From positions 1 to 14,018 of the forward strand of contig CAKSZM010000049.1 of NCBI GenBank assembly GCA_934525735.1: 14,018 nt of DNA, read 5' to 3'. Position numbers and translations under genes: made by a program. This DNA comes from an uncultured Faecalibacterium sp. Its GTDB lineage: Bacteria > Bacillota > Clostridia > Oscillospirales > Ruminococcaceae. The notes under the pieces are model-generated. The model made no database searches, was not told the DNA's origin, and saw only the letters and a program-made list of their open reading frames with translations. Positions 7,786 through 14,018 of this stretch are shown piece by piece; position 1 is the stretch's first letter, and the number at the start of each line of letters is the position of its first letter.

Positions 7786-8190
7786 ATGAAAAAAGTTCTG
7801 ACCGTCACGATCGACGGTATCCACTACCATGCTTCCCGTCCGGCAAACTGCCGGGACTGCTTCTTCTGGAAGAACCGGAAGAAGGGCTGCGTTCTCGGCA
7901 AAGAGAACTGCTACTATCTGATCGAGCCGCCCAAAGGCCCCAGCAAGTGCGAAGGCTGCCCCTACAAGCGGGCAAAGCCCTGTGTGTTGGTTCCCTGCTA
8001 CCTCCGACTTGGTAAGAACCTGAACCAGCGCGATACCATTGTGGTTCGGAAAATCGTGGGTGGCTATGTGAAGCTGCTGTACCCGGATGAAGCGTACACA
8101 AAAAGTCAGATCGAGGAGATTCTCGTATTTGCTCTGGAAATGCGCCGCGTGAAGGAACAGCTGAAAAAGCTGGGCGGTATGGAGTTCTAG
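7786..8190 (+). CDS. Small eight-cysteine protein of unknown function
   Basis: The protein is 134 aa. I cannot assign a function. It contains two clusters of four cysteines: Cys22-x2-Cys25-x9-Cys35-x6-Cys42 and Cys55-x2-Cys58-x7-Cys66-x4-Cys71. Each is suited to bind zinc or an iron-sulfur cluster. Motifs include ANCRDCFFWKNRKKGC and KCEGCPYKRAKPC. Residues about 81-100 look beta-rich, and 103-130 form a charged helix. There is no signal peptide or membrane segment, so it is probably cytoplasmic. From general memory, similar CxDCxFW/CxGCPY proteins occur among accessory genes of gut Clostridia; this is not verified. The start is fixed by AAAGGAGGG at 7771-7779; upstream in-frame codons to 7516 run through the repeats and hairpins and are not credible. 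It appears to be a single-gene unit with its own terminator. Confidence 0.8.
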   Translation: MKKVLTVTIDGIHYHASRPANCRDCFFWKNRKKGCVLGKENCYYLIEPPKGPSKCEGCPYKRAKPCVLVPCYLRLGKNLNQRDTIVVRKIVGGYVKLLYPDEAYTKSQIEEILVFALEMRRVKEQLKKLGGMEF

Positions 8191-8210
8191 AGGGATTCGA
8201 ACCCTTGACC
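8191..8210 (-). other. tRNA T-arm-like remnant, antisense
   Basis: Read on the - strand, the segment gives GGTCAAGGGTTCGAATCCCT, a T-arm with four paired bases around TTCGAAT. No D-arm, anticodon arm or acceptor is found beside it. It immediately follows the stop codon of the cysteine-rich gene. It is either a tRNA fragment left by a rearrangement or chance similarity. Confidence 0.4.
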
Positions 8211-8216
8211 TCTCGG

Positions 8217-8246
8217 ATGCGAAAGATGACCTTCGCATTTTCTTTT
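8217..8246 (+). terminator. Terminator of the cysteine-rich protein gene
   Basis: ATGCGAA at 8217-8223 pairs with TTCGCAT at 8232-8238, with an 8-base loop, followed by TTTTCTTTT. It shares a 19-base stretch (8226-8244) in inverted orientation with the tRNA-Arg terminator region. Confidence 0.75.
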
Positions 8247-8260
8247 GGATGTGATATACT
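8232..8260 (+). promoter_or_regulatory. Putative promoter of the Hpt protein gene
   Basis: TTCGCA at 8232-8237, 17 bases, then TATACT at 8255-8260 preceded by TGA (extended -10). It overlaps the right arm of the preceding terminator. The resulting leader is about 147 bases and contains a hairpin GCTGCA (8307-8312)/TGCAGC (8325-8330). A second -10-like TACAAT at 8367-8372 lacks a -35. Confidence 0.5.
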
Positions 8261-8413
8261 TGGCTCACTAGGTTGGAACGTGTGCCCTTGATCATAAAAA
8301 CAAGAAGCTGCAGAATGTTGAGGGTGCAGCAAAATGCAACGAGTGTGAACGATACTTTTGTGACGGTACAATGCCACGGGTATGAAAAACAAAGAAAGGC
8401 AGAGCTAAGAGTT

Positions 8414-8761
8414 ATGACGATTCAGGAATGTTATAAGAAAATGGGTGCAGATTATGAGGATGTGCTCAAGCGGCTATATAGTGAGAGTATGATCCGTAAA
8501 TTTGCCAGAATGTTTTTGACTGACGACAGTTATCCAAAGCTGGAACGGTCATTAAAGGAAGAAAATGTAGAGGAAGCATTCCGCGCGGCACACACGCTCA
8601 AGGGTGTATGCCAGAACCTTGGCTTTACCAATCTCTATCAGCCCACCTATGAGCTGACGGAGGTGCTGCGTGCGGGCACACTGAAAGGTGCAAAGGAATG
8701 GTTTGACCGTGTGACAGAACAGTACAACATCACGATAGAAGCCATCCGCGCGGTTCAGTAA
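8414..8761 (+). CDS. Stand-alone Hpt (histidine phosphotransfer) domain protein
   Basis: The 115-aa cytoplasmic protein is entirely one Hpt four-helix domain. The phosphoacceptor is His60 in AAHTLKGVCQNLGF, the family HxLKG signature, followed by the usual second helix with YELTEVLR. Such proteins accept phosphate from a receiver domain of a hybrid kinase and pass it to another receiver. The hybrid kinase at 10979-13918 has two receivers and no Hpt, which makes it the obvious partner (inference from proximity). The start at ATG 8414 gives MTIQECYKKMGADY, the natural beginning of the domain. Its ribosome site is weak, with AAAGG at 8395-8399 lying 14 bases away, and an 8-codon open frame (8382-8408) ends 5 bases before it, so coupling is possible. 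The frame is open upstream to a TTG at 8273, but that extension looks non-coding. Confidence 0.85.
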   Translation: MTIQECYKKMGADYEDVLKRLYSESMIRKFARMFLTDDSYPKLERSLKEENVEEAFRAAHTLKGVCQNLGFTNLYQPTYELTEVLRAGTLKGAKEWFDRVTEQYNITIEAIRAVQ

Positions 8762-8856
8762 CGCAGGCTGCCCCACAGTTTTCCGCCCACCATGTGCGTT
8801 GATACAAAAAGCCGCATCGACTGACGCAAAGGAATCGAACCTGCGTTGCTTTTGTG
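8760..8856 (+). terminator. Possible terminator structure after the Hpt gene
   Basis: AACGCAGG at 8760-8767 pairs with CCTGCGTT at 8840-8847, and GCTTTTG follows. Inside, TGCGT at 8795-8799 and ACGCA at 8824-8828 can pair with each other, and ACGCA can instead pair with TGCGT at 8842-8846 (13-base loop). Several alternative folds are therefore available. The T-tract is short, so termination may be weak. Confidence 0.35.
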
Positions 8857-9107
8857 AATAAATATATGAAAATTCATTGAAATTCCTTCACGGTGGTGGT
8901 AAAATATTTTTATGTCTCTGTCATGCTGTACTTATGCCTTTTTCAAGTACCTTTTTGTGGTATTCGGGATCGCAAAACGGGACGCACGCATTGCCGTGGG
9001 CGGGTTTTACAGCGCACACTCTTGCGTGCAGTGATGTATGATCAGCAAGCCATAGCGGTTTTGCCAGAAAACGGCAGCTGCCCAAGAGTTGTGAGGAGAA
9101 CGATTTC
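8762..9107 (+). other. 346-base intergenic region between the Hpt and lipoprotein genes
   Basis: No gene is supported. It contains the structure at 8760-8856, with a T-arm-like antisense segment at 8829-8842 (- strand AGG-TTCGATT-CCT), the promoter at 8877-8905 and a leader of about 196 bases. The leader can form GCACGCA (8984-8990)/TGCGTGC (9023-9029) and includes a palindrome GGCAGCTGCC (9073-9082) just before the ribosome site. I do not recognise a known riboswitch class. Confidence 0.5.
8877..8905 (+). promoter_or_regulatory. Promoter of the lipoprotein-hybrid kinase operon
   Basis: TTGAAA at 8877-8882, a 17-base spacer, then TAAAAT at 8900-8905 preceded by TGG (extended -10). This is the best promoter match in the signalling region and implies that the lipoprotein and kinase genes can be expressed separately from hpt. 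Confidence 0.65.
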
Positions 9108-10973
9108 GTGAACAAAAGAACATTACGCCGCCTTATTTCCGTGCTTGCGGCACTGGTAATGGGGCTATCCCTGCTGACCGGATGCGGAACAAAAAGCGCA
9201 GAACAGGTACAGGAGCAGGAGGATGCCCAGACCATTCAAGTGTATCTGTGGACCACCAGCCTGTACGAAAACTATGCGCCCTATATCCAGGCGCAGCTGC
9301 CGGATGTGAATATCGAGTTCATCGTCGGCAACAACGATCTGGATTTTTACAAATTCTTACAGCAGAACGGCGGTCTGCCGGATATCATCACCTGCTGCCG
9401 GTTCTCGCTGCACGATGCTGCTCCCCTGAAGGACAGCCTGATGAACCTTGCCACCACCAACGAGGCAGGTGCTGTGTACAACACCTACCTCAACAGCTTC
9501 AAAAACGCGGATGGCAGCGTGAACTGGCTGCCGGTATGTGCCGACGCACACGGCTTTGTGGTCAATCGCAGCCTTTTTGAGCAGTACGATATTCCTCTGC
9601 CCACCGATTACGAGAGCTTCGTTTCGGCCTGTCAGGCGTTTGAGAAGGTAGGCATCCGGGGCTTTACCGCCGATTATGCCTACGACTACACCTGCATGGA
9701 AACGCTGCAGGGACTTTCCGCTGCCGAGCTTACCACTACGGAAGGGCGCAAGTGGCGCACCGCTTACAGCGACCCCGCCAGCACCGCACGGGTCGGTCTG
9801 GACGATGCCGTGTGGCCGGGGGCGTTTGAGCGGATGGCGCAGTTCATTCAGGATACCCACCTTACGGCGGACGACCTTGCGTATACTTACGATGACGTGA
9901 TGGACCTGTTCCGGAACGGGGAGATTGCCATGTACTTTGGCAGCTCTGCCGGTGTGAAGAAGTTTCGGGACGAGGGCACCGACACGACTTTTTTGCCCTT
10001 CTTCAGCCAGAACGGCGGTAAGTGGATCATGACCACCCCGTATTTCCAGGTCGCGTTGAACCGTGATTTAGAGCAGGACACCGCGCGCCGCAATAAGGCC
10101 ATGAAGGTGCTGAACGTCATGCTCTCCGAGGAGGCGCAGAACCGCATCGTTGCGGACGGGCAGGATGTGCTGAGCTACAGCCAGAATGTCCCCCTGCGCC
10201 TGACCGAGTACATGAAGGACGTGCGCGATGTGGTGGAAGAAAACCACATGTATATCCGCATCGCCTCCAACGATTTCTTTGCCATTTCCAAGGATGTGGT
10301 CTCCAAAATGATCGCGGGCGAGTACACGGCAAAACAGGCGTATCGGGCATTCAACACCCAGCTTCTTGCCGAAGAAGCACCCGCCGCGGACGAGATCGTG
10401 CTGACCTCCGGGAAGGGCTATTCCAACGTGTTCCACGCAGACGGCGGCAATGCCGCCTTCTCTGTTATGGCAAACACGCTGCGCGGCGTTTACGGCACGG
10501 ATGTGCTGCTTGCCACCGCAAACAGCTTTACCGGCAGCGTGCTGCAGGCGGACTATACCAAAAAGATGGCGGTTTCCATGATCATGCCCAACGGCCTGAT
10601 GTCCCGCCGGCGCACCATGACCGGCGCGGAGCTGAAGGAGACCGTCCGCGCCCTTGTGGAAGGCTGCGAGGGCGGCTTTGTGCCCTTCAACCGTGGTTCG
10701 CTGCCGGTGGTCAGCGGCATTGCCGTGGAGGTAAAAGAGGATAACGGCAGCTATACCCTGACCGGCATCACTCGCAACGGACAGCCGCTGCGGGACGACG
10801 ACACCGTTACCGTGACCTGTCTGGCAACGGAAAAGCAGATGGCAGCGCTGCCTGCGAGCGAAAGCGGAACGCCTGCGGGCGAAGATACATGGGTGAAAAA
10901 CACATGGCGTGATCATGTCTCCGGCGGCGGCGCAGCGCTTGCAGAGCCTGAAAACTACATGACACTGAGGTGA
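9108..10973 (+). CDS. Solute-binding lipoprotein fused to a 5'-nucleotidase C-terminal-like domain
   Basis: A 621-aa lipoprotein, anchored outside the membrane. The signal peptide ends in the lipobox LLTGC with Cys26. Residues about 43-420 resemble the family 1 extracellular sugar-binding fold ([42 protein letters not shown]). Residues about 430-621 resemble the C-terminal domain of 5'-nucleotidases ([52 protein letters not shown], then WRDHVSGG). The metallophosphoesterase catalytic domain that normally precedes it is absent, so nucleotide hydrolysis is not expected. No ABC permease or ATPase follows; the next gene, 5 bases on, is a hybrid kinase. A co-receptor that presents a ligand to the kinase sensor is the likely role (inference). 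GTG is used as start with GAGGAG at 9093-9098 and a 9-base spacer. The ligand is unknown. Confidence 0.85.
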   Translation: MNKRTLRRLISVLAALVMGLSLLTGCGTKSAEQVQEQEDAQTIQVYLWTTSLYENYAPYIQAQLPDVNIEFIVGNNDLDFYKFLQQNGGLPDIITCCRFSLHDAAPLKDSLMNLATTNEAGAVYNTYLNSFKNADGSVNWLPVCADAHGFVVNRSLFEQYDIPLPTDYESFVSACQAFEKVGIRGFTADYAYDYTCMETLQGLSAAELTTTEGRKWRTAYSDPASTARVGLDDAVWPGAFERMAQFIQDTHLTADDLAYTYDDVMDLFRNGEIAMYFGSSAGVKKFRDEGTDTTFLPFFSQNGGKWIMTTPYFQVALNRDLEQDTARRNKAMKVLNVMLSEEAQNRIVADGQDVLSYSQNVPLRLTEYMKDVRDVVEENHMYIRIASNDFFAISKDVVSKMIAGEYTAKQAYRAFNTQLLAEEAPAADEIVLTSGKGYSNVFHADGGNAAFSVMANTLRGVYGTDVLLATANSFTGSVLQADYTKKMAVSMIMPNGLMSRRRTMTGAELKETVRALVEGCEGGFVPFNRGSLPVVSGIAVEVKEDNGSYTLTGITRNGQPLRDDDTVTVTCLATEKQMAALPASESGTPAGEDTWVKNTWRDHVSGGGAALAEPENYMTLR

Positions 10974-10978
10974 GGGGA

Positions 10979-13918
10979 ATGGCAGACGAAAAGCGTAGAC
11001 CCAAACGCAGCTGCCATCCCCGGCAAAAGTGGCTGCCTGCCGCTGCCGCGACCCTTCTTCTGGTTTTGCTGGCAGCTTGTTTCAGTACCCGGTACATCTT
11101 GTTTGTGTCGCAGACCATCTATCAGGAAAGCACCACACATCTGGAAGAAGTGCTGCATAAATCCAATAATATGCTCAGCGAGATGGTGCGCAAAAACCTG
11201 ACCTATCTGCATTTGTACAACGGCTTTCTGGAAAATGCCTCGGACGAGGCCGAAATTCAAACGTACATTGAGGAAGCACAGCAGGCGAGCGGCTTTGCCG
11301 GCTTTTACTTTCTTTCCTATGACGGCAATTATATGACGGTGACCGGGGAGACCGGCTACCTTGGCCTGCAGACAAATCTGGACGAAAGGCTCTCTAAGGG
11401 CGAGGATATCGTTATGAATGCGGCGCTGCCCGGCAAGCCTCAGATGCTTGTGTTTGCCTGCCCCAAAACGCAGGGCAGCTACCGGGGCTTTGCCTACGAT
11501 GCCATTGCCATTTCCTACTACAATGATGCGGTGCTGAAATTGCTGGACAGCTCTGCTTTTCAGGGCAATGCCAGCAACTATGTGATCTACCCGGACGGGC
11601 GGGTGATCATCGACAATTCCGTAAACCGCAAGGAACCGATCTACAACTTCATTGCGATGATGCGCGAGCATTCCGACCTTTCCGAGAAACAGATCCTTGC
11701 TCTTTCGGATGCCTTTGCGCAGGGCAGCAGCGGAAACCTGAGGGTAAAGCTGGGCGGCACCAGTTATTATCTGGTCTACGAGGGCACGGCGGTCCAGAAC
11801 TGGACGATACTGGGACTTGTGCCTGTCAGCATCGTCAATGCCAGTCTGGATAAGCTATGGTTCTATACAATACAGATTGTGGCAGGCATCACCATAGGCA
11901 TTGCCGTGCTGGTCATTCTGCTGATTGTGCGCAGAGGCCATGCGAACCTACGCCGGAAGAATACCGAGATCTCGTACCGGGACGAGCTGTTCCAAAAGCT
12001 CTCGCTGAACGTGGACGACGCCTTTCTGATGCTGGACGCAAAAACCCACAAGGTGGATTATGTCAGCCCGAACATCGAGCGGCTGCTGGGCATCCCGTGG
12101 AGAGAAGTCCGGCAAAATGCCTTCGCTCTGGACAAGCTGGGCGCCCCGGAGCAAGGCGAAAACTTTCTGGATGGGCTTCTCAGCGGACAGCAGCGGGAAT
12201 GGGATCTCGAGTTTGAGCATCTGGAAACAAAAGAGCGCCGCTGGTTCCACATCATCGCCATAGGCAGCGAGGTGGAGGGCAGAACCAAGCACATCCTTGT
12301 CATGTCCGACCGCACCGCCGACAAGCAGGTAAATCAGGCGCTTTCCGATGCCGTTGCTGCCGCCGAGACCGCCAACCGCGCCAAGAGCACCTTTCTTTCC
12401 AATATGTCCCACGATATCCGCACCCCTATGAACGCCATCATCGGCTTTACCACGCTGGCGATCAGCAATATCGACGATAAGGACCGGGTGAAGGATTATC
12501 TTACCAAGACCCTTGCATCCAGCAACCATCTGCTCTCCCTCATCAACGATGTGCTGGATATGAGCCGCATTGAAAGCGGAAAGATCCATCTGGAGGAAGT
12601 GGAGGTCAACCTTTCGGATGTGCTGCACGATCTGAAAACCATCGTCAGCGGGCAGATCTACGCAAAGCAGCTGGAGTTCTATATGGACGCGATGGATGTG
12701 ACCGACGAGGATGTTTATTGCGACAAGACCCGGCTGAACCAGATCCTGCTGAACCTGCTGTCCAACGCCATCAAGTTTACCCCGGCGGGCGGCACGGTCT
12801 CGGTGCGGGTGCGGCAGCTTGCCGGTAAGGTGCGCGGCTGCGGGCAGTACGAGTTCCGCATCAAGGACAACGGCATTGGCATGAGCCGGGAGTTTGCGAA
12901 AAAGATCTTTGAACCCTTCGAGCGGGAGCGCACCTCCACGGTAAGCCGGATACAGGGTACCGGCCTTGGCATGGCCATTACCAAAAACATCGTGGATATG
13001 ATGGGCGGCACCATCGAGGTGCAGACCGCGCAGGGCAAGGGCACCGAGTTTATCATCTGCCTGCCCATGCGCACACAGGCCGAGCAGCGTCCGGTGGAAA
13101 AGATCACCGAGCTGGAAGGCCTGAAGGCACTGGTGGTGGATGACGACTTCAACACCTGCGACAGCGTGACAAAGATGCTGGTCAAAGTGGGGATGCGCGC
13201 CGAGTGGACCCTTTCCGGCAAGGAGGCGGTGCTGCGTGCGCGGCAGTCCATCGAGATGAGTGACGTTTACCACGCCTATATCATCGACTGGCGCTTGCCG
13301 GATATGAACGGCATTGAGGTCACCCGCCAGATCCGCAGCCTGCACGATGATACGCCTATTATCATCCTGACCGCCTACGACTGGTCGGATATTGAGGTGG
13401 AGGCAAAGGCCGCCGGCGTAACCGCCTTCTGCTCCAAGCCCATGTTCATGTCCGATCTGCGCGAGACCCTGATGAGCGCCCTTGGGCAGAAACAGACGGA
13501 TGCGGCGCAGGAGCTTCTGCCCGAAAAAGATGCCGACTTCAAGGGCAGGCATATCCTGCTGGTGGAGGATAACGAGCTGAACCTCGAGATCGCGCAGGAA
13601 ATTCTGCGCGAGTACGGCTTCCGGGTTGATACGGCAGAAAACGGTGCAGTGGCGGTGGAAAAGGTCTGCACGGCAGCGCCGGGCAGCTATGATCTGGTGC
13701 TGATGGATGTACAGATGCCGGTGATGGATGGCTATACTGCCACCCGGAAGATCCGTGCACTGGACGACCCGGCCCGGGCAAAGATCCCGATCCTTGCCAT
13801 GACCGCCAACGCATTCGACGAGGATCGCCGCAACGCGCTGGAAAGCGGCATGGACGGCTTTTTGTCCAAGCCCATCGTGATCGGCGATCTTGTGCATGAG
13901 CTGCGCAAGATCCTGTGA
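10979..13918 (+). CDS. Hybrid sensor histidine kinase with two receiver domains
   Basis: A 979-aa membrane sensor kinase. TM1 lies at about 19-43, an extracytoplasmic sensor of about 250 residues (Cache-like) at 45-292, TM2 at 294-317 and a PAS domain at about 334-447. HisKA follows with phosphoacceptor His478 (SHDIRTPMN). HATPase has the N box NLLSNAIKF (Asn592/Asn596), G1 DNGIGM (630-635), FEPFER and G2 GTGLGM (660-665). Receiver 1 has acidic Asp721-Asp722, phosphoacceptor Asp770, Thr798 and Lys820; receiver 2 has Glu863-Asp864, Asp910, Thr942 and Lys964. Both look functional. There is no C-terminal Hpt and no DNA-binding output. ATG 10979 is chosen over GTG 10970 because GAGGTGAGGGG lies directly before it; the start is 5 bases after the lipoprotein stop, so the two are translationally coupled. 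Followed by a strong terminator. The signal sensed and the final output are unknown. Confidence 0.95.
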   Translation: MADEKRRPKRSCHPRQKWLPAAAATLLLVLLAACFSTRYILFVSQTIYQESTTHLEEVLHKSNNMLSEMVRKNLTYLHLYNGFLENASDEAEIQTYIEEAQQASGFAGFYFLSYDGNYMTVTGETGYLGLQTNLDERLSKGEDIVMNAALPGKPQMLVFACPKTQGSYRGFAYDAIAISYYNDAVLKLLDSSAFQGNASNYVIYPDGRVIIDNSVNRKEPIYNFIAMMREHSDLSEKQILALSDAFAQGSSGNLRVKLGGTSYYLVYEGTAVQNWTILGLVPVSIVNASLDKLWFYTIQIVAGITIGIAVLVILLIVRRGHANLRRKNTEISYRDELFQKLSLNVDDAFLMLDAKTHKVDYVSPNIERLLGIPWREVRQNAFALDKLGAPEQGENFLDGLLSGQQREWDLEFEHLETKERRWFHIIAIGSEVEGRTKHILVMSDRTADKQVNQALSDAVAAAETANRAKSTFLSNMSHDIRTPMNAIIGFTTLAISNIDDKDRVKDYLTKTLASSNHLLSLINDVLDMSRIESGKIHLEEVEVNLSDVLHDLKTIVSGQIYAKQLEFYMDAMDVTDEDVYCDKTRLNQILLNLLSNAIKFTPAGGTVSVRVRQLAGKVRGCGQYEFRIKDNGIGMSREFAKKIFEPFERERTSTVSRIQGTGLGMAITKNIVDMMGGTIEVQTAQGKGTEFIICLPMRTQAEQRPVEKITELEGLKALVVDDDFNTCDSVTKMLVKVGMRAEWTLSGKEAVLRARQSIEMSDVYHAYIIDWRLPDMNGIEVTRQIRSLHDDTPIIILTAYDWSDIEVEAKAAGVTAFCSKPMFMSDLRETLMSALGQKQTDAAQELLPEKDADFKGRHILLVEDNELNLEIAQEILREYGFRVDTAENGAVAVEKVCTAAPGSYDLVLMDVQMPVMDGYTATRKIRALDDPARAKIPILAMTANAFDEDRRNALESGMDGFLSKPIVIGDLVHELRKIL

Positions 13919-13945
13919 GCCAACCGCCGATCAGGCAAAATAAAT

Positions 13946-14010
13946 AAAGCACCCGCAGCATTCGCTTCCTGAGGTCAAGAGCCTCTGCGAAGCCTGCTGC
14001 GGGTGCTTTT
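13946..14010 (+). terminator. Terminator of the lipoprotein-kinase operon
   Basis: A perfect 15-bp stem, 13946-13960 with 13995-14009, has the core GCACCCGCAGCA. It is extended by inner stems TTCGC/GCGAA (13961-13965 and 13987-13991) and GAGG/CCTC (13971-13974 and 13982-13985). A short T-run and TGCTTTTG follow. It lies 28 bases after the kinase stop. The A-run on the other side could also let it work for a gene entering from the right. Confidence 0.9.
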
Positions 14011-14018
14011 GCTTTTGT

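Noticed and set aside
7352..8210. Integrated element with tRNA-Arg duplication as attachment sites
   Set aside because: The T-arm-like segment at 8191-8210 does not copy the tRNA-Arg 3' end beyond the generic T-loop, and there is no integrase or other mobility gene.
8811..9035. Possible c-di-GMP (GEMM) riboswitch suggested by GACGCAAAG at 8823-8831 and GGGACGCACGC near 8979
   Set aside because: Only the short GACGCAAAG word matches. The other conserved blocks and the paired architecture are not found, and the word lies upstream of the best promoter.
9108..10973. Lipoprotein as part of an ABC sugar importer
   Set aside because: No permease or ATPase gene is present on either side; the operon partner is a sensor kinase. 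An importer encoded elsewhere cannot be excluded but is not supported here.
11948..13897. Long open frame of 649 codons on the - strand within the hybrid kinase gene
   Set aside because: It is the antisense shadow of strongly biased GC-rich codons. Its translation has no domain motif and the + strand kinase motifs are complete throughout.

Overview
The window looks like the chromosome of a GC-rich, low-oxygen gut Firmicute of the Oscillospiraceae, most likely Faecalibacterium or a close relative. This is an inference from several things: strong GGAGG ribosome sites, Clostridia-type gene families (BglG-type antiterminator with a PTS EIIBC, a fermentative D-lactate dehydrogenase, PepT, a KtrB/TrkH potassium channel), a tRNA without encoded CCA, and high third-position GC. 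No species marker gene is present.

Layout. (1) 1-3365 is a beta-glucoside utilisation operon on the + strand. It holds the tail of a PRD-containing BglG/LicT-type antiterminator, a PTS EIIBC permease and a GH1 6-phospho-beta-glucosidase, and ends in a perfect bidirectional terminator. The permease carries an extra, degenerate EIIB-like domain in front of the normal one, and a second strong ribosome site lies exactly before the normal domain. (2) 3364-5842 has a D-lactate dehydrogenase (- strand) and peptidase T (+ strand), divergently transcribed from a 205-base promoter region. (3) 5840-7225 is a KtrB/TrkH potassium translocation subunit (- strand), convergent with pepT across a second perfect bidirectional terminator. 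(4) 7310-8246 starts with a tRNA-Arg(CCT) with its own promoter and terminator. An AT-rich, repeat-rich 300-base leader follows, then a small eight-cysteine protein of unknown function. Inverted copies of a 19-base terminator sequence lie at both ends. This is the most accessory-looking part of the window.

(5) 8232-14010 encodes a signalling set on the + strand: a stand-alone Hpt phosphotransfer protein, a lipoprotein, and a 979-residue hybrid histidine kinase. The lipoprotein joins an ABC-type solute-binding domain to a 5'-nucleotidase C-terminal-like domain. The kinase has an extracytoplasmic sensor, PAS, HisKA, HATPase and two intact receiver domains but no Hpt of its own, so the separate Hpt plausibly completes the relay. 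The lipoprotein and kinase genes are 5 bases apart. No transport permease and no DNA-binding response regulator are in the window, so the lipoprotein is more likely a co-receptor than a transporter part, and the output is unknown.

The strongest candidates for something new are this split phosphorelay with its fused binding lipoprotein and the tandem-EIIB permease with dual starts.
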